Assembly: GCA_946480915.1 (NCBI GenBank)
Contig: CAMLLO010000015.1
Location: 46,003 to 110,002 of the forward strand
Direction of reading: 5' to 3'
DNA length: 64,000 nt
Source of the DNA: an uncultured Sphingobacteriaceae bacterium
GTDB lineage: Bacteria; Bacteroidota; Bacteroidia; Sphingobacteriales; Sphingobacteriaceae
The translations under genes and the position numbers were made by a program. The notes beneath the pieces are model-generated. The model worked only from the letters and a program-made list of their open reading frames with translations. It was not told the DNA's origin and did no database searches. This document shows, piece by piece, positions 8,620 through 17,731 of this stretch; position 1 is the stretch's first letter, and the number at the start of each line of letters is the position of its first letter.

Positions 8620-10893
8620 ATGAGCATTCCGAATTCAAGTATAAAAGAAAACTTTCCTGTTACCGGCTTAAGTTGTGCATCCTGCGCAATCAGTGCGGAA
8701 ACTATTTTGCAATCGCAAAAAGGAGTTATTAATGCTGTTGTAAACTTTGCCAATAATACTGCGTCGGTAGAATATCTCCCTTCTGAGATACAACCAGAAG
8801 ACTTAAAATCGGCTGTTCAAACGGTTGGCTACGATTTACTAATCGAAGACACTGAAACTGCAAAAACAAAGGTCGAAAGTATAGAAAAACAAAAGTCAAA
8901 AGACCTGGAAAGAAAAACCTGGCTCTCTATATTATCTTCCATTCCGATTGTAGGCATGGGAATGTTTTTCATGCATATGCCTTACAACAATTATATCCAA
9001 TGGGCACTTGCAACCCCTGTAGTTTTAATCTTCGGACAACAGTTTTTTGTGAATGCCTATAAGCAGGCGAAGCATGGCTCGGCCAATATGGACACATTGG
9101 TGGCTTTGAGCACCGGGATTGCTTATTTGTTCAGCATATTTAATACGCTGTATCCGCAGTTCTGGACCAGCCGTGGTTTGGAAGCCCATGTGTATTTTGA
9201 GGCTGCCGCCGTTGTAATTTCCTTCATCCTTTTAGGCAGGCTTTTAGAGGAAAATGCTAAATCGAATACTTCCGAAGCCATAAAAAAGCTCATGGGACTT
9301 CAGCCCAAAACGGTGATTCGCATTTCGAATAGTGTCGAGCAGATCGTCCCGATAGAGGAAGTACATGTAAATGATATTCTGCTGGTAAAGCCGGGAGAGA
9401 AAATCCCGCTCGACGGAAAAGTACTTTCAGGATCTTCTTATGTGGACGAGAGCATGATTAGCGGAGAACCCGTCCCTGTATTGAAAGAGAAAGATTCGGC
9501 GGTTTTTGGCGGTACTATCAACCAAAAAGGCAGCTTTAGTTTCGTTGCCGAAAAAGTTGGCAAAGATACCTTGCTCGCCCAAATCATTAAACTTGTTCAG
9601 GATGCCCAGGGCAGTAAAGCCCCGGTACAAAAACTGGTTGATAAAATCGCGGGAATATTTGTGCCTGTGGTGATTGGTATTGCTGTGATCAGCTTTTTCA
9701 CCTGGATGGTTTTAGGGGGAGATAACGGATTTACCCAAGGTTTATTGGCAATGGTAACGGTGCTGGTTATTGCCTGCCCCTGCGCATTGGGACTTGCAAC
9801 TCCCACTGCGATTATGGTGGGCGTAGGTAAAGGTGCTGAAAACGGCATTTTGATTAAAGACGCAGAAAGTTTGGAACAGGCTAAAAACGTGAACGCCATT
9901 GTTCTGGATAAAACCGGAACTATCACCGAAGGAAAACCAGAAGTTATAGCCATTGAATGGAAGGCAGGCGTAGATCAAAAAGAACTTTCGAATTTGATTT
10001 ATAGCATCGAATCGCAATCAGAGCATCCGCTTGCAGATGCTGTTGTTAAGCATTTACAAGCACAAAAACTAACAAAACTGCCTTTAGATTCCTTCGAAAG
10101 TTTAACAGGTGAAGGTGTTTTTGCCTTGCACAAGGGCGATGCCTATTTTGTCGGAAGTCCGAAATTGATGACACAGAATTCAATTTTCATTGATGAGGCC
10201 TTGAAGCAAAAATCAGAGGAATGGCTTTACCAGGCATATACAGTTATATGGATTTCGGATAAAGAAAATGCTTTGGCGGCCATCGGGATAGCTGATAAGA
10301 TAAAAAGCACTTCCGCGGCAGCTGTGCAGGCTTTGCAGGATATGAACATCGATGTTTATATGCTCACCGGCGACAATGAAAAAACAGCTCAGGCAGTAGC
10401 CAAAAAGATCGGCATACTAAATTACAGGGCAGAAACATTGCCGGCCGATAAGGCAAACTTTGTGAAAGAATTACAACAGCAGGGAAAGAAAGTGGCCATG
10501 GTTGGCGATGGCATAAACGACAGCCAGGCCCTGGCTCAGGCCGATGTTAGTATTGCTATGGGGAAAGGTACAGACATTGCCATGGATGTAGCAAAAATGA
10601 CTCTTATCTCCTCGAACTTATTACAGGTACCAAAGGCTATTCAACTTTCGAGGGAAACTGTAAAAGTGATTAAGCAGAATCTGTTTTGGGCCTTCATTTA
10701 TAATATTATCGGAATACCAATTGCAGCGGGTATACTGTATCCTTTTACAGGATTTTTATTAAACCCAATGCTGGCAGGTGGAGCAATGGCTCTGAGCAGC
10801 GTGAGTGTAGTAACAAACAGCTTACGACTGAAGTACATTAAAATACAATCAAGAGTCGACAGCAAAAGCATTGAATCAACTAATTTTCAATAA
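8620..10893 (+). CDS. copA: Cu(I)-exporting P1B-type ATPase CopA
   Basis: This 757-aa pump exports Cu(I) from the cytoplasm. It has one N-terminal heavy-metal-binding domain with C19-x-x-C22 (GLSCASCA). The metal-transport CPC motif is at 386-388 and phosphorylated D430 lies in DKTGTITEG. SEHP is at 467-470 and GDGIND at 629-634. The last two helices carry YN (694-695) and the M-x-x-SS pattern typical of the CopA subgroup. A good AAGGAG ribosome site precedes the ATG. The chaperone gene follows after 10 bases. No copper-sensing regulator is adjacent. Confidence 0.97.
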   Translation: MSIPNSSIKENFPVTGLSCASCAISAETILQSQKGVINAVVNFANNTASVEYLPSEIQPEDLKSAVQTVGYDLLIEDTETAKTKVESIEKQKSKDLERKTWLSILSSIPIVGMGMFFMHMPYNNYIQWALATPVVLIFGQQFFVNAYKQAKHGSANMDTLVALSTGIAYLFSIFNTLYPQFWTSRGLEAHVYFEAAAVVISFILLGRLLEENAKSNTSEAIKKLMGLQPKTVIRISNSVEQIVPIEEVHVNDILLVKPGEKIPLDGKVLSGSSYVDESMISGEPVPVLKEKDSAVFGGTINQKGSFSFVAEKVGKDTLLAQIIKLVQDAQGSKAPVQKLVDKIAGIFVPVVIGIAVISFFTWMVLGGDNGFTQGLLAMVTVLVIACPCALGLATPTAIMVGVGKGAENGILIKDAESLEQAKNVNAIVLDKTGTITEGKPEVIAIEWKAGVDQKELSNLIYSIESQSEHPLADAVVKHLQAQKLTKLPLDSFESLTGEGVFALHKGDAYFVGSPKLMTQNSIFIDEALKQKSEEWLYQAYTVIWISDKENALAAIGIADKIKSTSAAAVQALQDMNIDVYMLTGDNEKTAQAVAKKIGILNYRAETLPADKANFVKELQQQGKKVAMVGDGINDSQALAQADVSIAMGKGTDIAMDVAKMTLISSNLLQVPKAIQLSRETVKVIKQNLFWAFIYNIIGIPIAAGILYPFTGFLLNPMLAGGAMALSSVSVVTNSLRLKYIKIQSRVDSKSIESTNFQ

Positions 10894-10903
10894 AGTAATA
10901 ATC

Positions 10904-11119
10904 ATGAAAAAGTATCAATTCAAAACAACAATAAATTGTGGCGGATGTATAGCGAAAGTTACACCTCATCTAAATTCAAATTCCGACATCAAAAACTGGA
11001 GCGTGGATATTAACAGTCCGGAGAAAGTTCTTACAGTTGAAACCGAAAGTTTACAACAGCAGGAAGTAAAAGGAATTATCGAAAAACTTGGCTTTAAGGC
11101 GGATGAAATTCGGACCTAA
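10904..11119 (+). CDS. copZ: Copper chaperone-like heavy-metal-associated domain protein
   Basis: A 71-aa single HMA domain, beta-alpha-beta in pattern, with the metal motif NCGGC (C12, C15). The usual Met before the first Cys is replaced by Asn. It probably hands Cu(I) to CopA. I prefer the ATG at 10904; an in-frame ATG at 10871 would overlap copA and add eleven residues that look non-homologous. It is co-directional with copA and followed by a strong terminator. Other metals cannot be ruled out from the sequence. Confidence 0.85.
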   Translation: MKKYQFKTTINCGGCIAKVTPHLNSNSDIKNWSVDINSPEKVLTVETESLQQQEVKGIIEKLGFKADEIRT

Positions 11120-11224
11120 GCTATTTAAACAAGTAAGCTTTTAATATGTTATACATATACCCACCTCCAAAATCTAAGGATTTTCTTAAGAAAGACAAAG
11201 GTTGAGTGATGAGGGTTAAGCAAG

Positions 11225-11261
11225 CGGTTGGGCCTCCTTTGTGGCCTAGCCGTTTTTTTTT
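11225..11261 (+). terminator. Intrinsic terminator after copA-copZ
   Basis: A 10-bp stem (CGGTTGGGCC at 11225-11234 with GGCCTAGCCG at 11243-11252, two G-U pairs) is followed directly by a run of nine T. Orientation fits the end of the copper operon. Confidence 0.85.
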
Positions 11262-11356
11262 CTAATCTTCCTAAAATTGTTACCTCCTGAACAACATATC
11301 CATTTGGACTTGTATCCGTAAAATAAGATTTTTACGTAATACCGATTATTCTTTAA

Positions 11357-12529
11357 ATGAAGGAATTACAAAAAATCGTTAAGGCTTTTGAGGATGCAGA
11401 TAAACGGGGGCTGAAAACAACTTTGGCAACAGTTGTTCAGGTCATCGGCTCGGCCTACCGGCACGAAGGAGCCAGAATGTTGGTGACAGAAAACGGTGAG
11501 CTGACTGGTGCGATAAGTGGCGGCTGCCTTGAAGGCGATGCATTGCGAAAAGCCCGACTTGCGATGACCGAAAACCGGAAAATGCTGGTCACGTATGACA
11601 CCATGGATGAAGATGATGCCACCTTAGGAGTTGGATTGGGGTGCAATGGCATCATCCAGGTTTTACTCGAACCCATTAATTCAGCAGATCCATTCAACCC
11701 GATCGAACTCTTTAGAACATTCCTTTCGAGAAGGCAACATGCAGTTCTGGGAACTTTTTTTTCAATCGACAATAAACTCGACCACCAACACGGAACATGT
11801 TTGCTGGCAACGAATGACAGTAAAATAGCCGGAAGATTTGAAAACCCGATTAAAGAGGCCTTTATCAGAGATGCACAAGCGGTTTTAGCAAACGGTCAAT
11901 CCATTATCCGGCATTATCCGCAAAGCAATATCACAGGCTTTGTTGAGTACCTACAACCACCAATACACCTTTTAATTTTCGGCGCCGGCAACGATGCAAT
12001 CCCCGTAGTGGGATTCGCTGAAATTTTAGGATGGGAAGTGTCTGTTATTGACGGACGCTCGAATTATGCCACATCTGCTCGCTTCCCAACCGCAAAACAA
12101 CTATTAGTTGCCAAACCCGAACAGGCTTTCGCTGATCTAATTATCGATACCCAGACTGTGGCTGTTTTGATGAGTCACAACTATAATTACGATCTGGCTG
12201 CTTTAAAACAGCTGATAAACCTTGATCTGAACTATGTTGGCGCCTTGGGCCCGAAAAAGAAACTAAACCGAATGCTGGATCAGCTTTCGGATGAAGGCCT
12301 TTACATATCTGAAAAAAAACGATCAACCATATTTGGACCAAGCGGCCTCGATATAGGCTCTGAAACTCCCGAAGAAATTGCGCTGTCTATCGTCTCAGAA
12401 ATTAAAGCGGTTCTGTCAAATAGAAATGGGACTTCCTTAAAGCACAGGCCTTCAGAAGATAATTCGGTGGAACCTGTGTTTAAAAAACATGCGAATGCAA
12501 AGTTCGCTTCATGCGCTATCAACTTATGA
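11357..12529 (+). CDS. xdhC: XdhC/CoxI family molybdenum-hydroxylase maturation protein
   Basis: The 390-aa protein has the XdhC_CoxI N-terminal region (TLATVVQVIGSAYRHEGARM, then GAISGGCLEGD with the conserved Cys) and a C-terminal Rossmann region (IFGAGNDA, about residue 212). XdhC-family proteins bind the molybdenum cofactor and help sulfurate and insert it into xanthine dehydrogenase-type enzymes. The stop overlaps the next gene's ATG (ATGA), so the two are translationally coupled. No xanthine dehydrogenase subunit is in the window, so the client enzyme must be elsewhere. Confidence 0.92.
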   Translation: MKELQKIVKAFEDADKRGLKTTLATVVQVIGSAYRHEGARMLVTENGELTGAISGGCLEGDALRKARLAMTENRKMLVTYDTMDEDDATLGVGLGCNGIIQVLLEPINSADPFNPIELFRTFLSRRQHAVLGTFFSIDNKLDHQHGTCLLATNDSKIAGRFENPIKEAFIRDAQAVLANGQSIIRHYPQSNITGFVEYLQPPIHLLIFGAGNDAIPVVGFAEILGWEVSVIDGRSNYATSARFPTAKQLLVAKPEQAFADLIIDTQTVAVLMSHNYNYDLAALKQLINLDLNYVGALGPKKKLNRMLDQLSDEGLYISEKKRSTIFGPSGLDIGSETPEEIALSIVSEIKAVLSNRNGTSLKHRPSEDNSVEPVFKKHANAKFASCAINL

Positions 12530-13110
12530 CCGCCCTCATTATTCTTGCAGCGGGTTCCTCCACTCGATTAGGACAACCAAAACAAAAACTCTTTTATAAA
12601 GGGAAAAGCCTTTTAAAGCTTGCTGTTGATGAAGGACTGGCTTCACGATGCTATCCTGTACTGGTAGTTTTAGGCGCCAACGAAGGAGAAGTTCGCGCTG
12701 AAATAGACTCGAACGAGGTTCAAAGCGTGTTAAATAAGGATTGGGAGAATGGGATGTCCTCTTCTATTAAATGTGGAATAAATGCTCTTGTTAAAAGCAA
12801 TCCAGATGTTTCTGAAGTCATCCTAATGCTTTGCGACCAGCCTTTTGTTGATGCTGAAATTTTAAACAAGCTTATTACCCAAAAGCAGCTAAGCGGAAAA
12901 GCTATTGCAGCTTGCACCTATGATAATACTCTGGGAACGCCAGTTCTGTTCGACCGTATATTCTTTTCTCAGCTCTTGTGTCTTGAAGGGCAGCAAGGCG
13001 CAAAAAAGCTGATTTTTAATAATAAAGATCAGGTAGTATCGATTCCGTTTCCTTTTGGGAACATAGACATTGATACAATGGAAGATTATGAAAAGTTAAA
13101 AGGAATCTAA
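12526..13110 (+). CDS. MobA-like nucleotidyltransferase (MocA type)
   Basis: A 194-aa NTP-transferase-like protein with the nucleotide-binding signature LAAGSSTRLGQPKQKL near the start and LMLCDQPFVD in the middle. Relatives attach CMP or GMP to the molybdenum cofactor. Pairing with XdhC points to MocA-like MCD formation for a hydroxylase, but the exact nucleotide cannot be told. I chose the ATG at 12526 that overlaps the xdhC stop; the ATG at 12511 would lengthen the overlap. Confidence 0.88.
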   Translation: MTALIILAAGSSTRLGQPKQKLFYKGKSLLKLAVDEGLASRCYPVLVVLGANEGEVRAEIDSNEVQSVLNKDWENGMSSSIKCGINALVKSNPDVSEVILMLCDQPFVDAEILNKLITQKQLSGKAIAACTYDNTLGTPVLFDRIFFSQLLCLEGQQGAKKLIFNNKDQVVSIPFPFGNIDIDTMEDYEKLKGI

Positions 13111-13127
13111 GTCTCTCAGTAAATTGA

Positions 13128-13151
13128 AAAAGCTATCCGGAAATAGCTTTT
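13128..13151. terminator. Bidirectional terminator between mocA-like gene and beta-galactosidase
   Basis: The inverted repeat AAAAGCTAT (13128-13136) / ATAGCTTTT (13143-13151) has an A run on one side and a T run on the other. It serves the two convergent genes. Confidence 0.7.
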
Positions 13152-13167
13152 TCTAATTTTTTTAATT

Positions 13168-15513
13168 TTATGGGGCAACGTTTAAAGTTATGTCGGCTGA
13201 TTCCAATCCTTCTGATTGGGCTTTAAAAATTATTTTTCCTTTCCCCCCTGAAGCTTTTATTATCGCAATCGCTTTGCCCTGGTGAGCCTGGCGCTCAGTA
13301 GCCTGGTAAGGCTCATGACTGGTAATGTTTCCGTTGTCGACCGCAGCAATTACACCCGGACCGGAAACGCTGAATTTAATAAGATTGTCGGAATTTGGAC
13401 AGGGAACACCATTTGCATCAACGACTGTCGCAGTGACAAATGAAACATCATCCCAATTTTTGGTAAGTGCTGATTGGCTGCTTGTCAGAATGATCTTAGC
13501 AGGTGCTCCTGCAGACTTAAATTCTTCTGATGCAACTTCTTTACCTTGATTTCTACCAATTGCTTTAATTGTCCCTTTTTCAAAAGTCACATCCCACTCT
13601 CTCGGCGAGTCGTTGGCAGGTTTTGGTAGCGCCCCTAAAGATTTCCCGTTAAGGAAAAGCTCTACATCATCGCAATTGCTGTAAACCTGAACTTTTGCGT
13701 TGTCATAAGTATCAAAATCTGTTGGGGTCCAGTTCGCCACCCAAGCACCAACGCCGGCATTCTCCGCCCGTCTTACAATATGAACCACGGGTTTATCAGA
13801 CCACCAGCTTTGACGCTGCAACGACTGTTGTTTCCAATTGCCTGCACGATCGAATAAACCCTGATTGTTTGTAGTCTCCGGCCAGTCGGCTTCACCTAAA
13901 TAATCAACACCGGTCCATAAAAACTGTCCGGCCATGTACGGCTTATCGCGTAAAGCAAGCCACTGATTCAATACATGCGTATTTTCGGTTCCAATTACCT
14001 TCCAGTGAGGATTGTTTTCATGAGCGGCGATCAATTCATTTTCACGATAGTTTTGCCCAACTACATCCATATGTTCTGCGAAACCGTTTAAATAAACTTT
14101 AGAATTTGCCGGGCGGAACAAGCCCATAGTTACCGGCCTCGTACCATCATATTTCTTCACCACATCTTCCTGATCTTTATATACTTTATATCCGGCAGGA
14201 TAGCTAAGATCATCATGTATTTCGTTTCCGATGCTGTAAATTACAATGGAAGGATGATTTCGATCTCTCAAAACCATATCCCGGGTATCTTTCTCCCACC
14301 AGTCTTTAAAATACAGGTTATAGCCTTTTTCTCCGTTATGTTTTGCAGAGGTCCATGTGTCGAAGGTTTCGTCCATTACCACAAAACCCATTTTGTCGCA
14401 AAGATCCAGAAATTCCGGTGCCACCGGGTTGTGGGATGTCCGTATGCCATTTACACCCACCTGTTTTAGTAATTTGAAACGTTGCTCCCAAACTCCAAGA
14501 GGAACTGCCGCACCAACAGCACCGCCATCATGATGCAAACACACCCCTTTTATTTTGTAATTTTTGTCGTTCAGCCAAAAACCTGTAGCAGCATCAAACC
14601 TGCTGGTTTTTATTCCGAAGGTAGTAGTTTGATCATCCAGAATAGTTTGCCCTGAAAGCACCTTAGTTACTGCTTCATATAAATTAGGCTGTTCAATATC
14701 CCAAAGCTTAGGATTACTGACATTGATATTCTGAACAAATTCAACGGTTTTCCCTTTCGGGATAGACTGCTTGCTTGTTGCCGTTTGAACAACTTTTCCT
14801 GCTGCATCCAGAATAGAAGTTTCTAAAATGTATTCTGAAGTGGCATTGCCCTTGTTTTCAATCTCAGCCTTAATATTCACGGTCGCTTTATCTTTAGAAA
14901 CAATAGGCGTTGTAATAAAAGTTCCCCATTGAGTAAAGTGAACCGGGTTGACAGAGACTAAACGGACATGCCGATAAATACCGGCCCCCTGGTAATATCT
15001 TGAAGCTGGCTGAGCAGTATTATCAGCTCTCACCGCAATAACGTTCGTCTTTCCCTTGCCAAAGTTTAAATACTTTGTTAAATCATAATTAAAACTGATG
15101 TAGCCATACGGCCGTTTTCCCAAATGAATTCCATTGATCCAAACATCACTATTCATCATCACGCCATCAAACTCGATAGTGTGAAGCTTTTGAGCATCGG
15201 CGTCTGTTAGAGTAAATGTTTTACGGTACCAGCCGATACCTGAGGGCAAATACCCGCCACCACGCGCTGTAGGATTGGTTTTGTCGTATGGCCCTTCTAT
15301 GCTCCAATCATGAGGCACATCAAGAGTTCTCCACTTTGCATCATTAAACGAAGTTTTTTCTGCTCCGGGGGCGTCACTTTTCAAAAAACGCCAGTCAGTA
15401 TCGAAAGAAGTAACTTTACGTGACTGTGCTTTCACATTTATCTCTGATGCAAACAAAAATGTGAGTAAAAATATCTGCCATTTCCAGTTACCTGAATTGA
15501 ATAGGTGCTTCAT
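13168..15513 (-). CDS. Secreted GH2 beta-galactosidase
   Basis: A 781-aa glycoside hydrolase family 2 enzyme with a signal peptide (residues 1-29, ending NVKAQ), so it acts in the periplasm or outside. Domain order is sugar-binding jelly roll (to ~195), Ig-like domain (~195-305), TIM barrel, then C-terminal beta domains including a DUF4982-like and an Ig-like region. The acid/base is E431 in IYSIGNEIHDD and the nucleophile E510 in VIGTENTHV. The ATG at 15513 gives a proper signal peptide; the earlier TTG at 15537 does not. It is likely controlled by the LacI protein encoded upstream. Confidence 0.95.
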   Translation of the reverse strand: MKHLFNSGNWKWQIFLLTFLFASEINVKAQSRKVTSFDTDWRFLKSDAPGAEKTSFNDAKWRTLDVPHDWSIEGPYDKTNPTARGGGYLPSGIGWYRKTFTLTDADAQKLHTIEFDGVMMNSDVWINGIHLGKRPYGYISFNYDLTKYLNFGKGKTNVIAVRADNTAQPASRYYQGAGIYRHVRLVSVNPVHFTQWGTFITTPIVSKDKATVNIKAEIENKGNATSEYILETSILDAAGKVVQTATSKQSIPKGKTVEFVQNINVSNPKLWDIEQPNLYEAVTKVLSGQTILDDQTTTFGIKTSRFDAATGFWLNDKNYKIKGVCLHHDGGAVGAAVPLGVWEQRFKLLKQVGVNGIRTSHNPVAPEFLDLCDKMGFVVMDETFDTWTSAKHNGEKGYNLYFKDWWEKDTRDMVLRDRNHPSIVIYSIGNEIHDDLSYPAGYKVYKDQEDVVKKYDGTRPVTMGLFRPANSKVYLNGFAEHMDVVGQNYRENELIAAHENNPHWKVIGTENTHVLNQWLALRDKPYMAGQFLWTGVDYLGEADWPETTNNQGLFDRAGNWKQQSLQRQSWWSDKPVVHIVRRAENAGVGAWVANWTPTDFDTYDNAKVQVYSNCDDVELFLNGKSLGALPKPANDSPREWDVTFEKGTIKAIGRNQGKEVASEEFKSAGAPAKIILTSSQSALTKNWDDVSFVTATVVDANGVPCPNSDNLIKFSVSGPGVIAAVDNGNITSHEPYQATERQAHQGKAIAIIKASGGKGKIIFKAQSEGLESADITLNVAP

Positions 15514-15554
15514 TTTTAAATTGGTTATGAGGTACAAATTATCGCTTTAAATGA

Positions 15555-15568
15555 TTTAATCGTGTAAA
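15555..15568. promoter_or_regulatory. Candidate LacI-family operator upstream of beta-galactosidase
   Basis: The site TTTAATCGTGTAAA has a central CG and shares 9 of 10 central bases (TAATCGTxTA) with the site directly in front of lacI (17672-17685). It lies ~42 bases before the beta-galactosidase ATG. LacI-family operators are palindromes around a central CG. Inferred, not tested. Confidence 0.5.
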
Positions 15569-15610
15569 AACTCCCTTACATAAAAAGGCTATACTTAGAA
15601 TGATAAAGGC

Positions 15611-16600
15611 TTAAGCCAAAATCTTATCGATCGCAGCAAGCTCGCCAGAACTAAAGCTGGTGTTTTTTAAGGCCTGTAAAGAATCCGTAATCTGCTCTGG
15701 TTTACTTGCGCCTATTAGCACAGTGGTTACTCGTTTATCTTTTAAAACCCATGATAAAGCCATGTGAGCCAGTTTTTGTCCGCGTTGTTGCGCAATTTCA
15801 TTCAGCGCTTTTATTTTTTCAATCCTTTCGGGAGTAATGTGGTCTTCCTTTAAAAACACTCCGCTGGTTGCAACTCTCGAATCCGCAGGAATGCCGTGCA
15901 GATATTTATCTGTTAACAGGCCTTGCGCCAAGGGCGAAAACGGAATGCAGCCAACTCCTTCTTTTTCGAGTAGATCTAATAAACCACCCTCTACCCATCT
16001 TTCAAACATTGAGTATTTGGGCTGATGTATAAGGCAAGGCGTACCTAAGTCTTTTAATATTTTAAAAGCTCTTTCGGCTTCTGCCGGACGATAATTGGAT
16101 ATCCCCACATACAATGCTTTTCCCTGCCTAACGATTAAATCCAGGGCAGCCATGGTTTCTTCAAGTGGGGTATTGGGGTCAGGGCGATGATGATAGAATA
16201 TATCCACATAGTCCAACTTCATTCTTTTTAAACTCTGATCAAGACTTGAAGCCAGGTATTTCTTGGATCCCCAATCCCCGTAAGGGCCATCCCACATAGT
16301 GTAACCGGCCTTAGTCGAAATAATAAGTTCATCGCGATAATTACGCAGATCCTGGAATAATATTTTCCCAAAATTCTCCTCTGCTGAGCCTGGCGGCGGA
16401 CCATAATTATTTGCAAGGTCGAAATGAGTAATTCCATGGTCAAAGGCGGTCTTAACCAGGTTCCTGCTATTTTCGAAATTGTTTACATGTCCGAAATTGT
16501 GCCACAAACCGAGTGACATTGCAGAAAGCTTAATGCCGCTGTTTCCGCAGCGACGATATTCCATTGTATTGTAGCGTTCGAGTGAAGGGGTGTATGTCAT
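15611..16600 (-). CDS. Aldo/keto reductase of the YghZ/GprA type
   Basis: A 329-aa NADPH-dependent aldehyde reductase. The start is like YghZ (an ERY-x-x-MEYR lead-in followed by CGNSG). The AKR catalytic set is visible: D61 and Y66 in FDLANNYGPPPGSAEENFG, K97 in IISTKAGY, and His at 137-138 in FYHHRPD. The C-terminal cofactor motif is VLIGASKPEQI. It sits between lacI (27 bases upstream) and the beta-galactosidase gene (97 bases downstream) on one strand, suggesting a role in using the released sugar or in detoxifying sugar-derived aldehydes. Confidence 0.94.
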   Translation of the reverse strand: MTYTPSLERYNTMEYRRCGNSGIKLSAMSLGLWHNFGHVNNFENSRNLVKTAFDHGITHFDLANNYGPPPGSAEENFGKILFQDLRNYRDELIISTKAGYTMWDGPYGDWGSKKYLASSLDQSLKRMKLDYVDIFYHHRPDPNTPLEETMAALDLIVRQGKALYVGISNYRPAEAERAFKILKDLGTPCLIHQPKYSMFERWVEGGLLDLLEKEGVGCIPFSPLAQGLLTDKYLHGIPADSRVATSGVFLKEDHITPERIEKIKALNEIAQQRGQKLAHMALSWVLKDKRVTTVLIGASKPEQITDSLQALKNTSFSSGELAAIDKILA

Positions 16601-16627
16601 TCTGTTAGCAATAAAATTGTATTACAA

Positions 16628-17665
16628 TTATGAATATTTTGTTTTGAGAGCTTTCCTTACCGATGAGTCGCGAGTAACTACCACAGGCTCTAAAATTACC
16701 TTAGGTGTATTGGCTATGGAGCTTTTTCCGGAAATTATATTGAATATTAAGTTGAAAGCTTCCTCGCCCATTTTAATCGTTTGCTGATCGATGGTTGATA
16801 AAGATGGGCTGATATGCTCGCCAAACATATCGTTGCAAAAACCGAAAATACCTACGTCTTCGGGCACCCTGATATTGCGTTTTTTTAATTCTTTGATGGC
16901 TCCAAGTGCAGTGATATCCTCGACTGCAAAAATTGCATCAGGAGGATTATCCAGGCTCATAAAAGAATCTACCCCTTTCTGTCCAGCATTCAGTGATACA
17001 TCTCCTTCATAAACCAAAGAATTATCGAAACTGATATTGTGGGATTTGAGCGCAGCGGCATAACCCCGTAAACGCTCGTCGAATATTTTGCTATGCAGCG
17101 GACCCGAGATATGGGCAATACGCGTGTAGCCTTGCTCTAAAAGGCTTTCGGTGGCTTTAAAAGCGCCCAGATAATCATCAATAACAACAGATGGAATACC
17201 CAGGTCATCATTGTTCCGGTCAAAGAATGCAATGGGAATATTTTCCTGCTGAACTTTTTTGAAGTGAGCAAAATTACGTGTGTGCTTGGCTATTGATACC
17301 AAAATACCGTCAACCCTTGCGCTGATAAACGCATCGATGCCCTTTACCTCATACTCTTCAGTTTCGTTAGATTGATAGATTAAAACATCGTAGCCTTTGC
17401 GATTGGCAAGATTGGCAATGCCATGAATTACCGAACCGAAAAACGTATGCTCGGCAGTGGGAATTAAAACACCGATAACATGACTCTTACCCGAACGTAA
17501 TGAAGATGCTATATTATTACGCTTATAATCAAGAGCTTCAGCGGTTTCCTTAACCAGCTTCTTGGTCTTAGCGCTGATCTCCGGATGATCACTCAATGCC
17601 CGCGAAACTGTCGCCGGGGTGAGCTTAAGCTTTTCAGCAATATCGGTGAGTGTAATCCTTTTCAA
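16628..17665 (-). CDS. LacI-family transcriptional regulator
   Basis: A 345-aa regulator with an N-terminal LacI HTH and hinge helix (TLTDIAEKLKLTPATVSRAL; hinge ~50-58) and a periplasmic-binding-like sugar sensor (from HVIGVLIPTAEHTFF). The start codon is TTG, since no in-frame ATG occurs before an upstream stop and the protein begins exactly where LacI proteins begin (KRITLTDIAEKL). It presumably represses itself, the reductase and the beta-galactosidase in the absence of an inducing sugar; the operator-like site immediately before its start supports this. Confidence 0.94.
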   Translation of the reverse strand: MKRITLTDIAEKLKLTPATVSRALSDHPEISAKTKKLVKETAEALDYKRNNIASSLRSGKSHVIGVLIPTAEHTFFGSVIHGIANLANRKGYDVLIYQSNETEEYEVKGIDAFISARVDGILVSIAKHTRNFAHFKKVQQENIPIAFFDRNNDDLGIPSVVIDDYLGAFKATESLLEQGYTRIAHISGPLHSKIFDERLRGYAAALKSHNISFDNSLVYEGDVSLNAGQKGVDSFMSLDNPPDAIFAVEDITALGAIKELKKRNIRVPEDVGIFGFCNDMFGEHISPSLSTIDQQTIKMGEEAFNLIFNIISGKSSIANTPKVILEPVVVTRDSSVRKALKTKYS

Positions 17666-17671
17666 AATTTC

Positions 17672-17685
17672 CGTAATCGTTTACG
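17672..17685. promoter_or_regulatory. Candidate LacI autoregulatory operator
   Basis: CGTAATCGTTTACG is a near-perfect palindrome around a central CG, located 7-20 bases upstream of the lacI start. A protein bound here would block lacI transcription or its start. It resembles the site at 15555-15568. Confidence 0.65.
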
Positions 17686-17731
17686 AAATTAAAAATAAAA
17701 AATTATCTCTGTTACTTCCTCTTGCAAAAAA

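Noticed and set aside
9597..10017. Minus-strand ORFs opposite copA
   Set aside because: They lie fully within a gene with all CopA motifs in frame and show no domain pattern of their own.
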